Shown here: in pieces, positions 17,618 through 26,475 of the stretch
Layout of the letters: every line of letters begins with the position of its first letter
Position numbering within the stretch: position 1 is the first letter of the stretch
Assembly (NCBI GenBank): GCA_035946735.1
Contig: DASYYZ010000172.1
Span: forward strand, 21,628 to 85,627
DNA from: Gp13-AA77 sp035946735
Lineage (GTDB): Bacteria; Acidobacteriota; Terriglobia; UBA7540
DNA: 64,000 bases
Reading direction: 5' to 3'
Program-made: the position numbers and the translations under genes
Notes under the pieces: model-generated
What the model was told of the DNA's origin: nothing
What the model saw: only the letters and a program-made list of their open reading frames with translations
The model's database searches: none

Positions 17618-18148
17618 ATGACGAGTTCCGTGAGACGATTCTGGCCCTTTGAATCTGCGCCTGTCCGTGCATCCCTGTGGATCTGCGGTGGCATCATGGC
17701 GGCCGCTTTGGGCCTCGGCCTCCGGTGCTCTGCGGCGCGTTCGCTGACGGTCGCTTCGAACCGCACTCAGGAACCAAAGTTCAACTATGCCGGGGGCACG
17801 GAGGATGTTCTGGCGGGCTGTCCGGGAACGCTGCAGCTCACGAATGACAGCATGACGTACTCTTGCGCGCAGCGCTCTGTCGCCATCCCTTACCGCGCAA
17901 TCGAGACGATGCAATATCGCGCCGACGTCATTCGGCATGTGCGCAAGCTAAGGTTGAAGTGGCGGGTCGTTCCACCGGTTGGCGGAGGGCACAACAATCG
18001 CTATTTCACGTTGGTCTATCGGGTTTCGGGGGTTACGCACGTCATGGTGCTCGAGGTACCGAACGAAGAAATGCGCCCTTACCTGGCCGAAATCGATCTT
18101 AAGTGCGGCCGCCGAGTGGACGTGCAGCGGCACGAAGATTACGAGTGA
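17618..18148 (+). CDS. Hypothetical secreted or membrane-anchored protein
   Basis: I do not recognise this family. The 176-residue protein starts at ATG 17618, has one hydrophobic N-terminal segment (about 16-36, WICGGIMAAALGLGLRCSA) and a beta-rich body with a VLAGCPGTLQLTNDSMTYSC stretch. The paired cysteines could form a disulfide outside the cytoplasm. It lies 20 bases after the TonB-domain gene in the same direction, so it is probably the third gene of the acpS operon. Confidence 0.55.
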   Translation: MTSSVRRFWPFESAPVRASLWICGGIMAAALGLGLRCSAARSLTVASNRTQEPKFNYAGGTEDVLAGCPGTLQLTNDSMTYSCAQRSVAIPYRAIETMQYRADVIRHVRKLRLKWRVVPPVGGGHNNRYFTLVYRVSGVTHVMVLEVPNEEMRPYLAEIDLKCGRRVDVQRHEDYE

Positions 18149-18165
18149 TGTGCTGCCCCAAGAAC

Positions 18166-19311
18166 CTACCGGCTTTGGTAGAAATACCCCGCGCGAGACC
18201 GCACCTTTAACCCTGGTTTATCAACCCTCACTACGATGCGGTGAAAGCCTGCTTCCGAGAGCGTACTAGGAGCGTAGGCTAATTCGTACTGCGTGTGCAC
18301 CTCGGAACAGATCCGGTTCAACTGGTCTTGAAGCTTCGTTTTGCTCCAATGGGAGTAATAGACGCCACCCGTGTAGCCGGCATATTGTTCAAGGGCGTTC
18401 TTTAGCAGCTCGGAGCTGACCGTCTCGCCGAGCGCCGTGATGATGGGAATGCCGGGAATCGGCGTTCCCCAGGTATCGGATGCGTTGGTGCTGGTAGGAA
18501 CCGTCCCCGGCGCCGTCGGTCGTGTGACGTTGGCATCGAGCGGATCCATGGGCTGACCCTGATCCGGCTTGTCGAGCAGCTCCGCCTCCGTCCGGCTGAG
18601 ATGGAGCCCGTAGATCGTGGTTTCGTCGTTGGTGGCGCGGCGGATGACATCCGCTTTATTGTTTTCGCTTCCGTGGTCATTCCCGTCTGAAAACACCACG
18701 ATGATGCGCCGCTCGCTCTTCGGGCGCGTTTCGAGCGCGGCCAGGGCCTGCATGATGGCGTCGTTCATCCGGGCTTTGCCGCCGTAGTTTTGCAGGCTGT
18801 CCAGGGACCGCTTCAAGCCCTCTGGATCCCCGCCAAACTTCTGCAGAAGCTGGACCCGGTCCGAGAACGTCATGACCGCGGCCTGCCCGTCCGGACCGAG
18901 CAGCAGATCGGAAAACACGGGACCCAAAGGCCGCACCTGACCAAGTAAGCTCGCTACCGAGTCGTTCGTTTGCACGAGAATGACCAGCGCCACGACGTCT
19001 GAGCCGATCTCAAAGCGCTCGATTCGTTGCGCCACGCCATTGTCAAATACTTTGAAGTAGTTTGGGTCGAGATCGGAGACGAACTCGCCGGAATGATTGA
19101 TTACCGTAACCGGCGTGGTGACCAGCGTGGATTGGACTCTGATCTGAGGGGATATATCCTGCCGGGCCGGAGCAGAGGAGGGTTTGGCAGGAACGACGGG
19201 TGGAGACCCATCGACGCCGCCTTGCGCGGCAGCGTACGCAGTGAAAAGGACGGCTTGTGCGGCAACCGCCAGCCCAACCGCCGCAACCGCTCTCGCTCGC
19301 CTTAGAAGCAT
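18166..19311 (-). CDS. VWFA-related acidobacterial domain protein, secreted
   Basis: A 381-residue secreted protein with a von Willebrand A-like domain of the type described as the VWFA-related Acidobacterial domain. Start at ATG 19311, which gives a clean signal peptide (AVAAVGLAVAAQAVLFTAYAAAQ). Strands FKVFDNGVAQRIERFEIGSD, then VVALVILVQTNDSVASLLGQV and IIVVFSDGNDHGSENNKADVI mark the A-domain. The metal-binding DxSxS motif is degenerate (NDSVAS). The C-terminus ends in VRSRAGYFYQ, as typical members do. Function unknown; the family is abundant in Acidobacteria, which helps place the organism. Confidence 0.88.
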   Translation of the reverse strand: MLLRRARAVAAVGLAVAAQAVLFTAYAAAQGGVDGSPPVVPAKPSSAPARQDISPQIRVQSTLVTTPVTVINHSGEFVSDLDPNYFKVFDNGVAQRIERFEIGSDVVALVILVQTNDSVASLLGQVRPLGPVFSDLLLGPDGQAAVMTFSDRVQLLQKFGGDPEGLKRSLDSLQNYGGKARMNDAIMQALAALETRPKSERRIIVVFSDGNDHGSENNKADVIRRATNDETTIYGLHLSRTEAELLDKPDQGQPMDPLDANVTRPTAPGTVPTSTNASDTWGTPIPGIPIITALGETVSSELLKNALEQYAGYTGGVYYSHWSKTKLQDQLNRICSEVHTQYELAYAPSTLSEAGFHRIVVRVDKPGLKVRSRAGYFYQSR

Positions 19312-19429
19312 CGGACGGGCCTCGTTCCCTCCACCCCTCCGTTGGATGAACGCGCAGGAGGTCAAGTTGCAGCGACGTTGAAGCTTAACTAGACGATCCG
19401 CACGCCGGATGCTCCGGTACGCGGGCGCC

Positions 19430-20176
19430 CTAAGCGGTATGGCGCTGACGGGCGGCCTCATAAAGAACGATGGCAGCCGCTACCGAGACATTCAGCGATT
19501 CCACGGGACCATAGAGGGGGATCCGAGCGAGGTCGTCACAAGTCTCACGAACCAGCCGGTGCAGCCCCTGCCCCTCGCCGCCAAGCACAAGCGCGCAGCC
19601 GGTGGAATAATCAAGCTCCAGATAGGACTTCTGGGCTGCGGCCTCAAAACCGAAAACCCAAAGGTTGCGTTCCTTGAGTTTGTTGAGCGTACGCGTCAGG
19701 TTGGTGACTCGCGCTACCTTCAGATGCTCGAGCGCACCCGCAGCCGTGCGCGCTACTGCGGGAGTCAAACGGGCTGCGCGCCGCTCCGGCACGACGATCC
19801 CGGCCGCGCCGGCCGCCACCGCCGTGCGCGCCACCGCACCCAGGTTGGCCGGATCCTCCACTCCGTCGAGGACCACGATCAGCGGCTGCGGGGAAGCGCT
19901 CACTAGCGTGTCGAGATCGTCATAGGCCTTGGCTGCGCAGAAGGCCACCACATTCTGATGCTGGGGCGTGCCCGCGGCGCGTTCGACGGCGATGGCAGGC
20001 GCAAACCGCACGGAAATCCCGCGCGTGCGGGCGAGCTGGATTACCTCTTCTACTCGTGGACTGTGATGCCCCTCAACTGCCAGCACGTAATCCACCGGCC
20101 GCGAGGCTACGGCCTCCTTGACGGCATTGATGCCGTAGATGGTATCGAGCCGAGATTCCGAGGGGTGGCTACGCAT
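19430..20176 (-). CDS. rlmB: 23S rRNA (guanosine-2'-O-)-methyltransferase RlmB-like, SpoU family
   Basis: A 248-residue SPOUT methyltransferase expected to methylate the 2'-OH of a guanosine in 23S rRNA. The N-terminal substrate-binding domain begins TIYGINAVKEAV. The catalytic SPOUT knot carries LDGVEDPANLGAVARTA (motif 1), VLGGEGQGL (motif 2) and IPLYGPVESLNVSVAAAIVLYEA (motif 3). Length matches RlmB/TrmH proteins (about 245-250). It is the last gene of the minus-strand run surE-gltX-hydrolase-rlmB. SpoU paralogues can differ in target, so the site is inferred. Confidence 0.9.
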   Translation of the reverse strand: MRSHPSESRLDTIYGINAVKEAVASRPVDYVLAVEGHHSPRVEEVIQLARTRGISVRFAPAIAVERAAGTPQHQNVVAFCAAKAYDDLDTLVSASPQPLIVVLDGVEDPANLGAVARTAVAAGAAGIVVPERRAARLTPAVARTAAGALEHLKVARVTNLTRTLNKLKERNLWVFGFEAAAQKSYLELDYSTGCALVLGGEGQGLHRLVRETCDDLARIPLYGPVESLNVSVAAAIVLYEAARQRHTA

Positions 20177-20199
20177 TCAAATGATGACTTCTGCTATCG

Positions 20200-21186
20200 C
20201 TACTGCTCCTGGTCCGGAGGCTGCCAGACGTCAGGAACCGCCGCGATCAAAGCAGGATCAAGTGATTTGAGCTTGAGTTGCTTCGTGAGAAAAGCGACGC
20301 GGTCGGCCCGCGCCGCCGCATTGAGCGAATGGGGCGCGTCATAGATCTTCAGCACTTTCGGATCGCTCACCGCTGCCGCGTACTCTCGCGCCCGGATGGG
20401 GTTCAGAAACCTTTCCTGCGAGCCGTACTGCAAGAGCACGGCAGCCGGCGCGGCATGCGAGACGAATTTTCCGGGATCGAGCCACGCATACTTGGCAGTG
20501 AAGGCGTCAACCCTGGCAGGGCCAGCCTTGAGGCGAAACTGCTTGAACTCCTCCGATCTCATGTCGACGCCGTCGGACAGGGTTCCGGCCATGAGCACAA
20601 AGGCCTTGAACCGCTTGTCGAGCCCGCTCAGAAAGCCGCCGACCTCCGCGTCATAGCTGTGACCGACGTAAGCGAGGCGTGTCGGGTCCACGTCCTTGCG
20701 GGCCAGCAACAGGTCGGCACCACGGCGCATGTCGACGATCTGCTGGATGAGCTCGCTGACATTCTTTTCGCTCAGGGGATCGGGATCCTCGACGTATCCG
20801 GGGCGAGCAATCGGTCCGTCAGGCAGCAGCGAGACAACGCCGACTCGAGCCAACAGTACAGCCTCATCCAGGAATTCCTTGCGGTTCATCACCGGAGACT
20901 TCGGCATGTACCAGTGCCCCCAGATCACCGCCGCAAACGGTCCATTTCCTGCCGGAACCACTAGATAGGCAGGGACCCGGCCGCCTTTCGGGCTCGCGTA
21001 GGAGATATCGTGCACGGCCACGTCGCCGCGTTGCTCGACGCCGGCTTCTTGAATACCGAGTGGCGCGCTCGCATCGTACTCAAGCGCTTGGGGACCGGCG
21101 GGCTGCTGGCCGCAAACAGCGGTCCCGGCAGACAACAGCGCTGCAAACGAAGATACCCCTATTGCCAACAGAACCCTGTGGATCAT
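20200..21186 (-). CDS. Secreted alpha/beta hydrolase, dienelactone hydrolase-like
   Basis: A 328-residue alpha/beta hydrolase with an N-terminal signal peptide (VLLAIGVSSFAALLSAGTAVCG), starting at ATG 21186. The nucleophile elbow reads YVGHSYDAEVGG. The acid lies in the LQYGSQERFLNP region and the catalytic His in YDAPHSLN. The fold resembles dienelactone hydrolase/acyl-peptidase-type enzymes exported to the periplasm. Substrate not deducible. It follows gltX by seven bases, so it is cotranscribed with housekeeping genes, though no functional link is evident. Confidence 0.8.
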   Translation of the reverse strand: MIHRVLLAIGVSSFAALLSAGTAVCGQQPAGPQALEYDASAPLGIQEAGVEQRGDVAVHDISYASPKGGRVPAYLVVPAGNGPFAAVIWGHWYMPKSPVMNRKEFLDEAVLLARVGVVSLLPDGPIARPGYVEDPDPLSEKNVSELIQQIVDMRRGADLLLARKDVDPTRLAYVGHSYDAEVGGFLSGLDKRFKAFVLMAGTLSDGVDMRSEEFKQFRLKAGPARVDAFTAKYAWLDPGKFVSHAAPAAVLLQYGSQERFLNPIRAREYAAAVSDPKVLKIYDAPHSLNAAARADRVAFLTKQLKLKSLDPALIAAVPDVWQPPDQEQ

Positions 21187-21193
21187 TGAAGCC

Positions 21194-22729
21194 TCAAGCC
21201 TCCTTAACTCCAGCGAAAGCGGGCAGTGCCGCGAAGTCGCGCAGGCGTTGACCGACACCCTTCACCGGACGACCGAGCGCCAGCTTGGATCCCTCTTCGA
21301 AGATCGGAATCAGCTTCTCGAGCTCAGGACCCGATGCCGCGCCCGTAAGAGCCACCCTGATGGGATGAAATAACTCTCGGCCTTTCTTGCCGGTCTGACG
21401 CTGCACTTCTTTGGTGATTTCGCGAAAACGCGCGTAAGTCAGCCCACCCTCGGCGGCGGCAGCATCGAGTGCGAGCGGAACGAAGTGCCCAAGCACCTCG
21501 CGGGCTCCCGGCTCATTGATCTCTGTCCAGGTGTCAGAATTCTCGGCCAGAATGCGTGCGTCGTATTCGAAAATCACCTTCGCCGCCTGCGGGAGCTGAC
21601 GCAGGTAATCGAGATTCTTCAGCACAGCGTCAACTACGCGCTCCAGCCACGCCAGCACAGCTTCACTGGCTGGCACGCTCAGGTATCCCGCTTCTTCTAG
21701 TGCCGGTATTGCAAGCTCCGCCAGGCGGCGCAACGACGCTTCTTTCATGTAGTGCCGGTTGAGCCAGTTAAGTTTTTCCTGATCGAATATAGCCGGACTC
21801 TTGGTGATGCGATCGAGCGAAAACTCCTCCACCAGATTTTCCAGAGAGAAAATCTCGCTCACCCCGTCCGATGCCGACCATCCGAGCAAGGCCAGGTAAT
21901 TCGTGAGGGCCTCCGGCAGAATTCCCATTTCACGAAAGTTCTCGAGCGAAGTCGCACCGTGGCGCTTGGAGAGGCGCGTGCGGTCGGTGCCCAGGATTGT
22001 GGAGAGGTGTGCGAAACGCGGCGGCGTCCAGCCGAACGCCCGATAGACAGCCAGTTGGCGCGGCGTGTTAGAGATGTGATCGTCGCCGCGGATCACGTGG
22101 GTGATCTGCATCGCCTCGTCGTCCACCACGACCGCAAAGTTGTAGGCCGGGTTGCCGTCCGAGCGCAGCAAAATGAAGTCGCCGATGACCTCGCTGGAAA
22201 ACCCGGTGGAACCGTGCACCAGATCGTCCCAGGCGAATTCGGCTTCGCGAATCCTCAACCGTACCGATGCCGGCTGGCCCTCAGCCACCTTGCGGGCCGC
22301 TTCTTCCCGGGGACGCGTGCGGCAGCGGCCCGAATACTTGGGTTGGTTTCCGGCCTTGAGCGCCGCCTCACGCTCGGCCTCGAGTTCCTCGGGCGTGCAG
22401 AAGCAAAAGTAAGCCAGGCCGCGATCGATCAGGTCCAGGGCGTGTCGACGGTGCAACTTGTGGCGCTCGGACTGGCGATAAGGCGCGAACGGGCCGCCGA
22501 TGTCTGGACCTTCATCCCAATCGAGTCCGAACCACCGCAGGTCCGCAATCAACTGGGTCTCATAGCGCGCCTCGGAGCGCGCCACGTCCGTGTCTTCGAT
22601 GCGAAGGATGAAATCACCCTTGTGGCGCCGGGCGAAAAGCCAGTTGAAGAGCGCGGTGCGCGCGTTGCCAACGTGCACGTAACCGGTAGGGCTCGGTGCG
22701 AAACGCACTCGCACCCTGTCTGTGGCCAT
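21194..22729 (-). CDS. gltX: Glutamate--tRNA ligase
   Basis: A 511-residue class I aminoacyl-tRNA synthetase charging tRNA-Glu. The HIGH-type motif is FAPSPTGYVHVGNARTALFN and the KMSKS-type loop is RLSKRHGATS. IRGDDHISNTPRQL and the ILRIEDTD motif are also in place. Length is typical for bacterial GluRS (470-510). Zinc-binding-like cysteines appear in YFCFCTPEELE. It starts two bases after surE and runs straight into the hydrolase gene, so it belongs to a compact minus-strand operon. Confidence 0.96.
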   Translation of the reverse strand: MATDRVRVRFAPSPTGYVHVGNARTALFNWLFARRHKGDFILRIEDTDVARSEARYETQLIADLRWFGLDWDEGPDIGGPFAPYRQSERHKLHRRHALDLIDRGLAYFCFCTPEELEAEREAALKAGNQPKYSGRCRTRPREEAARKVAEGQPASVRLRIREAEFAWDDLVHGSTGFSSEVIGDFILLRSDGNPAYNFAVVVDDEAMQITHVIRGDDHISNTPRQLAVYRAFGWTPPRFAHLSTILGTDRTRLSKRHGATSLENFREMGILPEALTNYLALLGWSASDGVSEIFSLENLVEEFSLDRITKSPAIFDQEKLNWLNRHYMKEASLRRLAELAIPALEEAGYLSVPASEAVLAWLERVVDAVLKNLDYLRQLPQAAKVIFEYDARILAENSDTWTEINEPGAREVLGHFVPLALDAAAAEGGLTYARFREITKEVQRQTGKKGRELFHPIRVALTGAASGPELEKLIPIFEEGSKLALGRPVKGVGQRLRDFAALPAFAGVKEA

Positions 22730-22731
22730 CG

Positions 22732-23541
22732 CTACAATTCACCTTCGGCGGTTACCGGAGCAGGCTCCGGTTCAGGCGCAGGGGCGCTCGCGGTCGGCAC
22801 CTTCAAGACGGAGGTCCAGGAGGAGAGTCGCTTCAGGCTGGGGTAATCGGTGCGATCAACTTGTAGCGGCGTGATCGAAATCTCGTGCGCCAGAATAGCC
22901 GAATAGTCCGAGTCAGCCTCCACATTTTCGTAAGCAATGGACTCGTCCTGCCAGTAGTAGGGACGGCCGCGCGGGTCCTGCTTTTCATAGATGATGTTCT
23001 GCGTGATCTTGCGGCTCTGGCGGGTGAAACGCACCCCCTTGGCGTCGCCGCGTGGCACGTTGACGTTGAGCATCACGCCCGGGGGCAACCCTTCCTGCAG
23101 GACCCTGGCGGCGAGTTCAGCCGCGAACGCCGCTGCTACGGAGAAATCAACATTCTTCCGCGAAGCCAGAGACATGGCGATGGCCGGCACGCCGTGCAGG
23201 GTGGCTTCAAGCGCTCCCGCCACGGTGCCGGAATAAATCAGATTCTCACCGAGGTTCGCGCCTGCGTTGATGCCGGAAACCACCAGGGCCGGCGGAGTCT
23301 TCATGAGCTGATGCAGCGCGAGAATCACCGCGTCGGCCGGAGTTCCTGAGACAGCGTAGTGGCGTTCGTCGAGAGCGTATACCCGCAGCGGCGAATGAAT
23401 TGTGATCGCCTGGCTGGTCGCACTGCGCTCAGCGTCCGGGGCAACAACCAGAATGTGCCCCACCGGCTCGAGGGCCTTCTCCAGAGCTTTCAGTCCGGCC
23501 GCATGAATGCCATCGTCATTAGTGATCAGAATTCGACTCAT
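22732..23541 (-). CDS. surE: 5'/3'-nucleotidase SurE
   Basis: A 269-residue survival-protein phosphatase that removes phosphate from nucleoside monophosphates. The N-terminal metal-binding motif ILITNDDGIHAAGL identifies it, followed by VVSGINAGANLGENLIYSGTVAGALE and the VNVPRG motif. Start at ATG 23541, where the family homology begins; the frame extends 18 codons upstream. The C-terminal tail is rich in Pro, Glu and Ala and probably disordered. It is the first gene of the surE-gltX-hydrolase-rlmB run. Confidence 0.95.
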   Translation of the reverse strand: MSRILITNDDGIHAAGLKALEKALEPVGHILVVAPDAERSATSQAITIHSPLRVYALDERHYAVSGTPADAVILALHQLMKTPPALVVSGINAGANLGENLIYSGTVAGALEATLHGVPAIAMSLASRKNVDFSVAAAFAAELAARVLQEGLPPGVMLNVNVPRGDAKGVRFTRQSRKITQNIIYEKQDPRGRPYYWQDESIAYENVEADSDYSAILAHEISITPLQVDRTDYPSLKRLSSWTSVLKVPTASAPAPEPEPAPVTAEGEL

Positions 23542-23770
23542 AGTGGAGGTTGCGACTAACGCCCCGAGCGCCGAATCCGCCGGGCTTTGGCTCATATTCA
23601 GCCAGGCTTGATCTGCCTGCCGAGCCTTTCGTTACGCCTTAACGAACAGTTTAGCACGGGCTCCCGCTGAGAGAAGCAGGCGCGCGGAACGCTTGTACTT
23701 CCGGCCCGTCTTCCGGTTTCCCAGGCGCGTCCATACTGGTCACACCATTCCTGCCGCGATTGAATACAAG

Positions 23771-25024
23771 CTACTCGCTAGGGGCAGGCTTCTTGCGCGC
23801 CGGAGCCGCCACCCGGCTCGCAATCTGCCTCTCGATCTCGGCGCGGCGCAGCTCGCCCGTCCGGCGGTATAACTCAGCGAGCCGCGCGTGCACCTCGGGA
23901 TCTTGCGGCTTCAGATTCTTGGCCTCCAGCAGATATTTTGCAGCGTCCGAATAGTTCCTGGCTTCGAAGTTTCTCGCTGCCAGAATTGAGGCAAGCTTGA
24001 AAAGCAATTCCGTAGTATCACGATCGTCAGGGTTGAGCTGATGCGCGTGTTGAAGAACGCCGTACGCCTTCACATCGTCCTTGAGTAGAAACAAGGCCGC
24101 ACCCAAGAGGGCATTTGAGTCGAAGAAGTCCGGCCGCAGGGCGACAGCGCGCTCTAGTGGTGCGCGAGCTTCCTGGTACCGCTTCAGGCGAAACCAAGTG
24201 AGCCCCAGGTCGTGCTCGATCTCATAGGAGTCCGGATCGAGCCAGGCGGCGCGCTGGAGCGGCGCTACAGCTTCTTCATAAAGCCCGTGCTGGCCGTAGA
24301 TCATGCCTAGCAAGGTCAGTTGATCCGGGTCATCGGGCCGGAAGAGCGTGGCGCAACTATCCCGAGCCTCGGCGGGCGTCCCACGCTCGAGAGCGCGGCT
24401 GCAGGCGACGCCCTCCTCGGCGGCGCGATTGTAGCTCTGCCGCAAAACGGCGGCGCGTTCGTACGCCTTCTTAGCTTCAGCAGCGCGACCTTCGCGCTGG
24501 TAGATCCTGGCGAGGCGGTCAGGCACGCGAAAATCGCGTTGATTCAGCGGCTCCGCACGTTTCAGCCACTCCTCGGAAGCCCTCAGGTTGCCATTTTCAA
24601 GATACGCTGCTCCCAGGTAATAGGCCGTGTCCGGAAACGGCGGCCGCCTCACGATGCTCCGGAACTCACGGATGGCGCCGTCGAAATCGCGTTCCGCAAG
24701 GCTGATGCGTCCGATGAAATAAGCAACGCTTGGATCATTGTGAGTCTGTCCTCGAAGGACCTCGAACTCGCGTCGGGCGTCCCGATCGCGTCCCAGCGAG
24801 AAGTAGCAAACCGCGAGTTGATAACGGATGCGTTCCAGTTGCGGCGCGAGCGCCAAGGCGGCTTCGAACTCCTCGGCAGCCTTGGCAAAGCGATCGTCTT
24901 TTTCGAGCTCGTACCCTCTGCCAACGTGAGCCTCAACAGCAGGCGTGGTCTCTGGAGCGCCTTTGCGCGGCGGCAACGTCTGAGAGAATTTCAAAGCGAG
25001 GAGTAATCCGAGAATAGGCAGCAT
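23771..25024 (-). CDS. Secreted TPR-repeat protein
   Basis: A 417-residue protein with a short hydrophobic N-terminus (MLPILGLLLALKFSQ) and a body of tandem 34-residue TPR units. The typical W/L-G-Y-A/F-A-P pattern is visible, for example AAEEFEAALALAPQLERIRY, LFLLKDDVKAYGVLQHAHQL and NPDDRDTTELL. Such proteins are protein-protein scaffolds; no catalytic domain is present. The Lys/Pro-rich C-terminus ends ARKKPAPSE. It is divergent from a second TPR gene (25131-26357), with about 106 bases between them. Confidence 0.82.
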   Translation of the reverse strand: MLPILGLLLALKFSQTLPPRKGAPETTPAVEAHVGRGYELEKDDRFAKAAEEFEAALALAPQLERIRYQLAVCYFSLGRDRDARREFEVLRGQTHNDPSVAYFIGRISLAERDFDGAIREFRSIVRRPPFPDTAYYLGAAYLENGNLRASEEWLKRAEPLNQRDFRVPDRLARIYQREGRAAEAKKAYERAAVLRQSYNRAAEEGVACSRALERGTPAEARDSCATLFRPDDPDQLTLLGMIYGQHGLYEEAVAPLQRAAWLDPDSYEIEHDLGLTWFRLKRYQEARAPLERAVALRPDFFDSNALLGAALFLLKDDVKAYGVLQHAHQLNPDDRDTTELLFKLASILAARNFEARNYSDAAKYLLEAKNLKPQDPEVHARLAELYRRTGELRRAEIERQIASRVAAPARKKPAPSE

Positions 25025-25130
25025 CGCAAGGCGGGCGAGACGCCCGCGCTCCCGGGAGGCGGTCCTGCAGTGCCTCTGAATCGCTTGCGGAACCAGCCGG
25101 TTCCCCGTCCCATCATGCCATAATGCTCAC

Positions 25131-26357
25131 GTGAGACTGGAGACCTGTCGCGTTCCCCGCCGCCGGCGCAGCCACTTACGAGTTGCGTGCGCGTGCTGCA
25201 TTGGCTTCATCGTCGTCCTCATCCCGAGCCAGGCCCTCCCACAATCGCAGGCGACACCTTCCAACTCTTCAGTCGAGCAGCAGATTCGGACAGCGTTGGC
25301 TCAGGGCGCTATCTCGCAAGCGGAAACCGACTTGACGCAGCTTTTGTCCGAGCCCCGGCTGGAATCCGGTCTCCTGCTGCGCGTCGGAATCGCCTTTGCC
25401 CAACGCGGGCTCTATTCCGAGGCCTCCCGGGCCTTCGCGCGGAGCGCGCACGACGATCCTGCCATCTTCGAAGCGCATTACAATCTGGCGCTCGCGCAGT
25501 TGGCGCAAAACCGACCCGGCGAAGCCTTCAGGACGATCGATCAGGCGCCGCACACCTCGGCTCAGGACTCCACGGCGCGCCTCTACCTGCGGGGAAAGAT
25601 CGAGGGGCAAATGGGCCAGACGCAGGCTGCGCAACACGACCTCTCGGCCGCGCTCGAGAAGGATCCTGGAAACGAGAATTACGCTCTCGACCTCGGCTTG
25701 CTATGTCTCAGGGCCCACGCCTACCTGCAATCAGAGCGCGTCTTCACGCGCGGCACAGAGCTAAACCCCCGTTCGACCTATCTCCTGCTTGGCCTGGGGC
25801 TGGCCCAGTTCCTCGGGGGGCGCACCAGTCAATCCGTGGAATCCTCGCGCCGCCTGCTCGCGCTAGCGCCGGGGTTCTCGACGGCCCGACTGTTGCTCGG
25901 TTTCACGCTCTACTTTGACGGCAACCTTGACGCGGCCCGCCAGGTGGCCCGTGATGGCATTGCTCTGCCCGATCCCAACCCCTACCTTTATTACCTTGAC
26001 GCGGTCGCTTCCCTAAAACAGCACGACAACGCGCGAATCCTTGCCGATCTGGCCGCTGCCGAGAAAGGCCTGCCCTCGTGCGCCCTCTGCTACGTCGCCT
26101 CAGGCAAGGCCCGCGAGCAGCAAGGCGATCTGCCTGGTGCTCTTTCCGATTTCGAGACCGCCGTGCATGTCGCCCCCGGATTGTCCGAGGGCTGGTATCA
26201 TCTGGCATCGGTCTCTGACCGCATGGGCAAGAAAGAGGAGGCCGCGCAGGCTCGGGGCCATTTCCAGCGCATGAAGGTCAGCGAGGACGAGCGCGAGAAG
26301 GAACTGATGCAGGGCGTGTTTCTTCAGAGCCTGGGCGCGCAAGACGGAGCGCGCTGA
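25131..26357 (+). CDS. Secreted TPR-repeat protein
   Basis: A 408-residue protein starting at GTG 25131. An Arg-rich stretch precedes a hydrophobic signal segment (ACACCIGFIVVLIPSQALP). The rest is TPR repeats, such as AFARSAHDDPAIFEAHYNLA, LSAALEKDPGNENYALDLG and FETAVHVAPGLSEGWYHLA. Its domain layout mirrors that of the divergently oriented TPR gene at 23771-25024, and both may have arisen by duplication. Probably a periplasmic scaffold; no partner is identifiable. Confidence 0.82.
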   Translation: MRLETCRVPRRRRSHLRVACACCIGFIVVLIPSQALPQSQATPSNSSVEQQIRTALAQGAISQAETDLTQLLSEPRLESGLLLRVGIAFAQRGLYSEASRAFARSAHDDPAIFEAHYNLALAQLAQNRPGEAFRTIDQAPHTSAQDSTARLYLRGKIEGQMGQTQAAQHDLSAALEKDPGNENYALDLGLLCLRAHAYLQSERVFTRGTELNPRSTYLLLGLGLAQFLGGRTSQSVESSRRLLALAPGFSTARLLLGFTLYFDGNLDAARQVARDGIALPDPNPYLYYLDAVASLKQHDNARILADLAAAEKGLPSCALCYVASGKAREQQGDLPGALSDFETAVHVAPGLSEGWYHLASVSDRMGKKEEAAQARGHFQRMKVSEDEREKELMQGVFLQSLGAQDGAR

Positions 26358-26475
26358 CCGGGAGGCCATGGCCGCCAGATTTATTGCCCAGGCCCGTGCT
26401 GTAGCGGCCCTCTGCGAGCGCCGGACGCACTGGTCGAGACCCCACTACAATCCATGGGCAGCTGGATCGGCCAAT

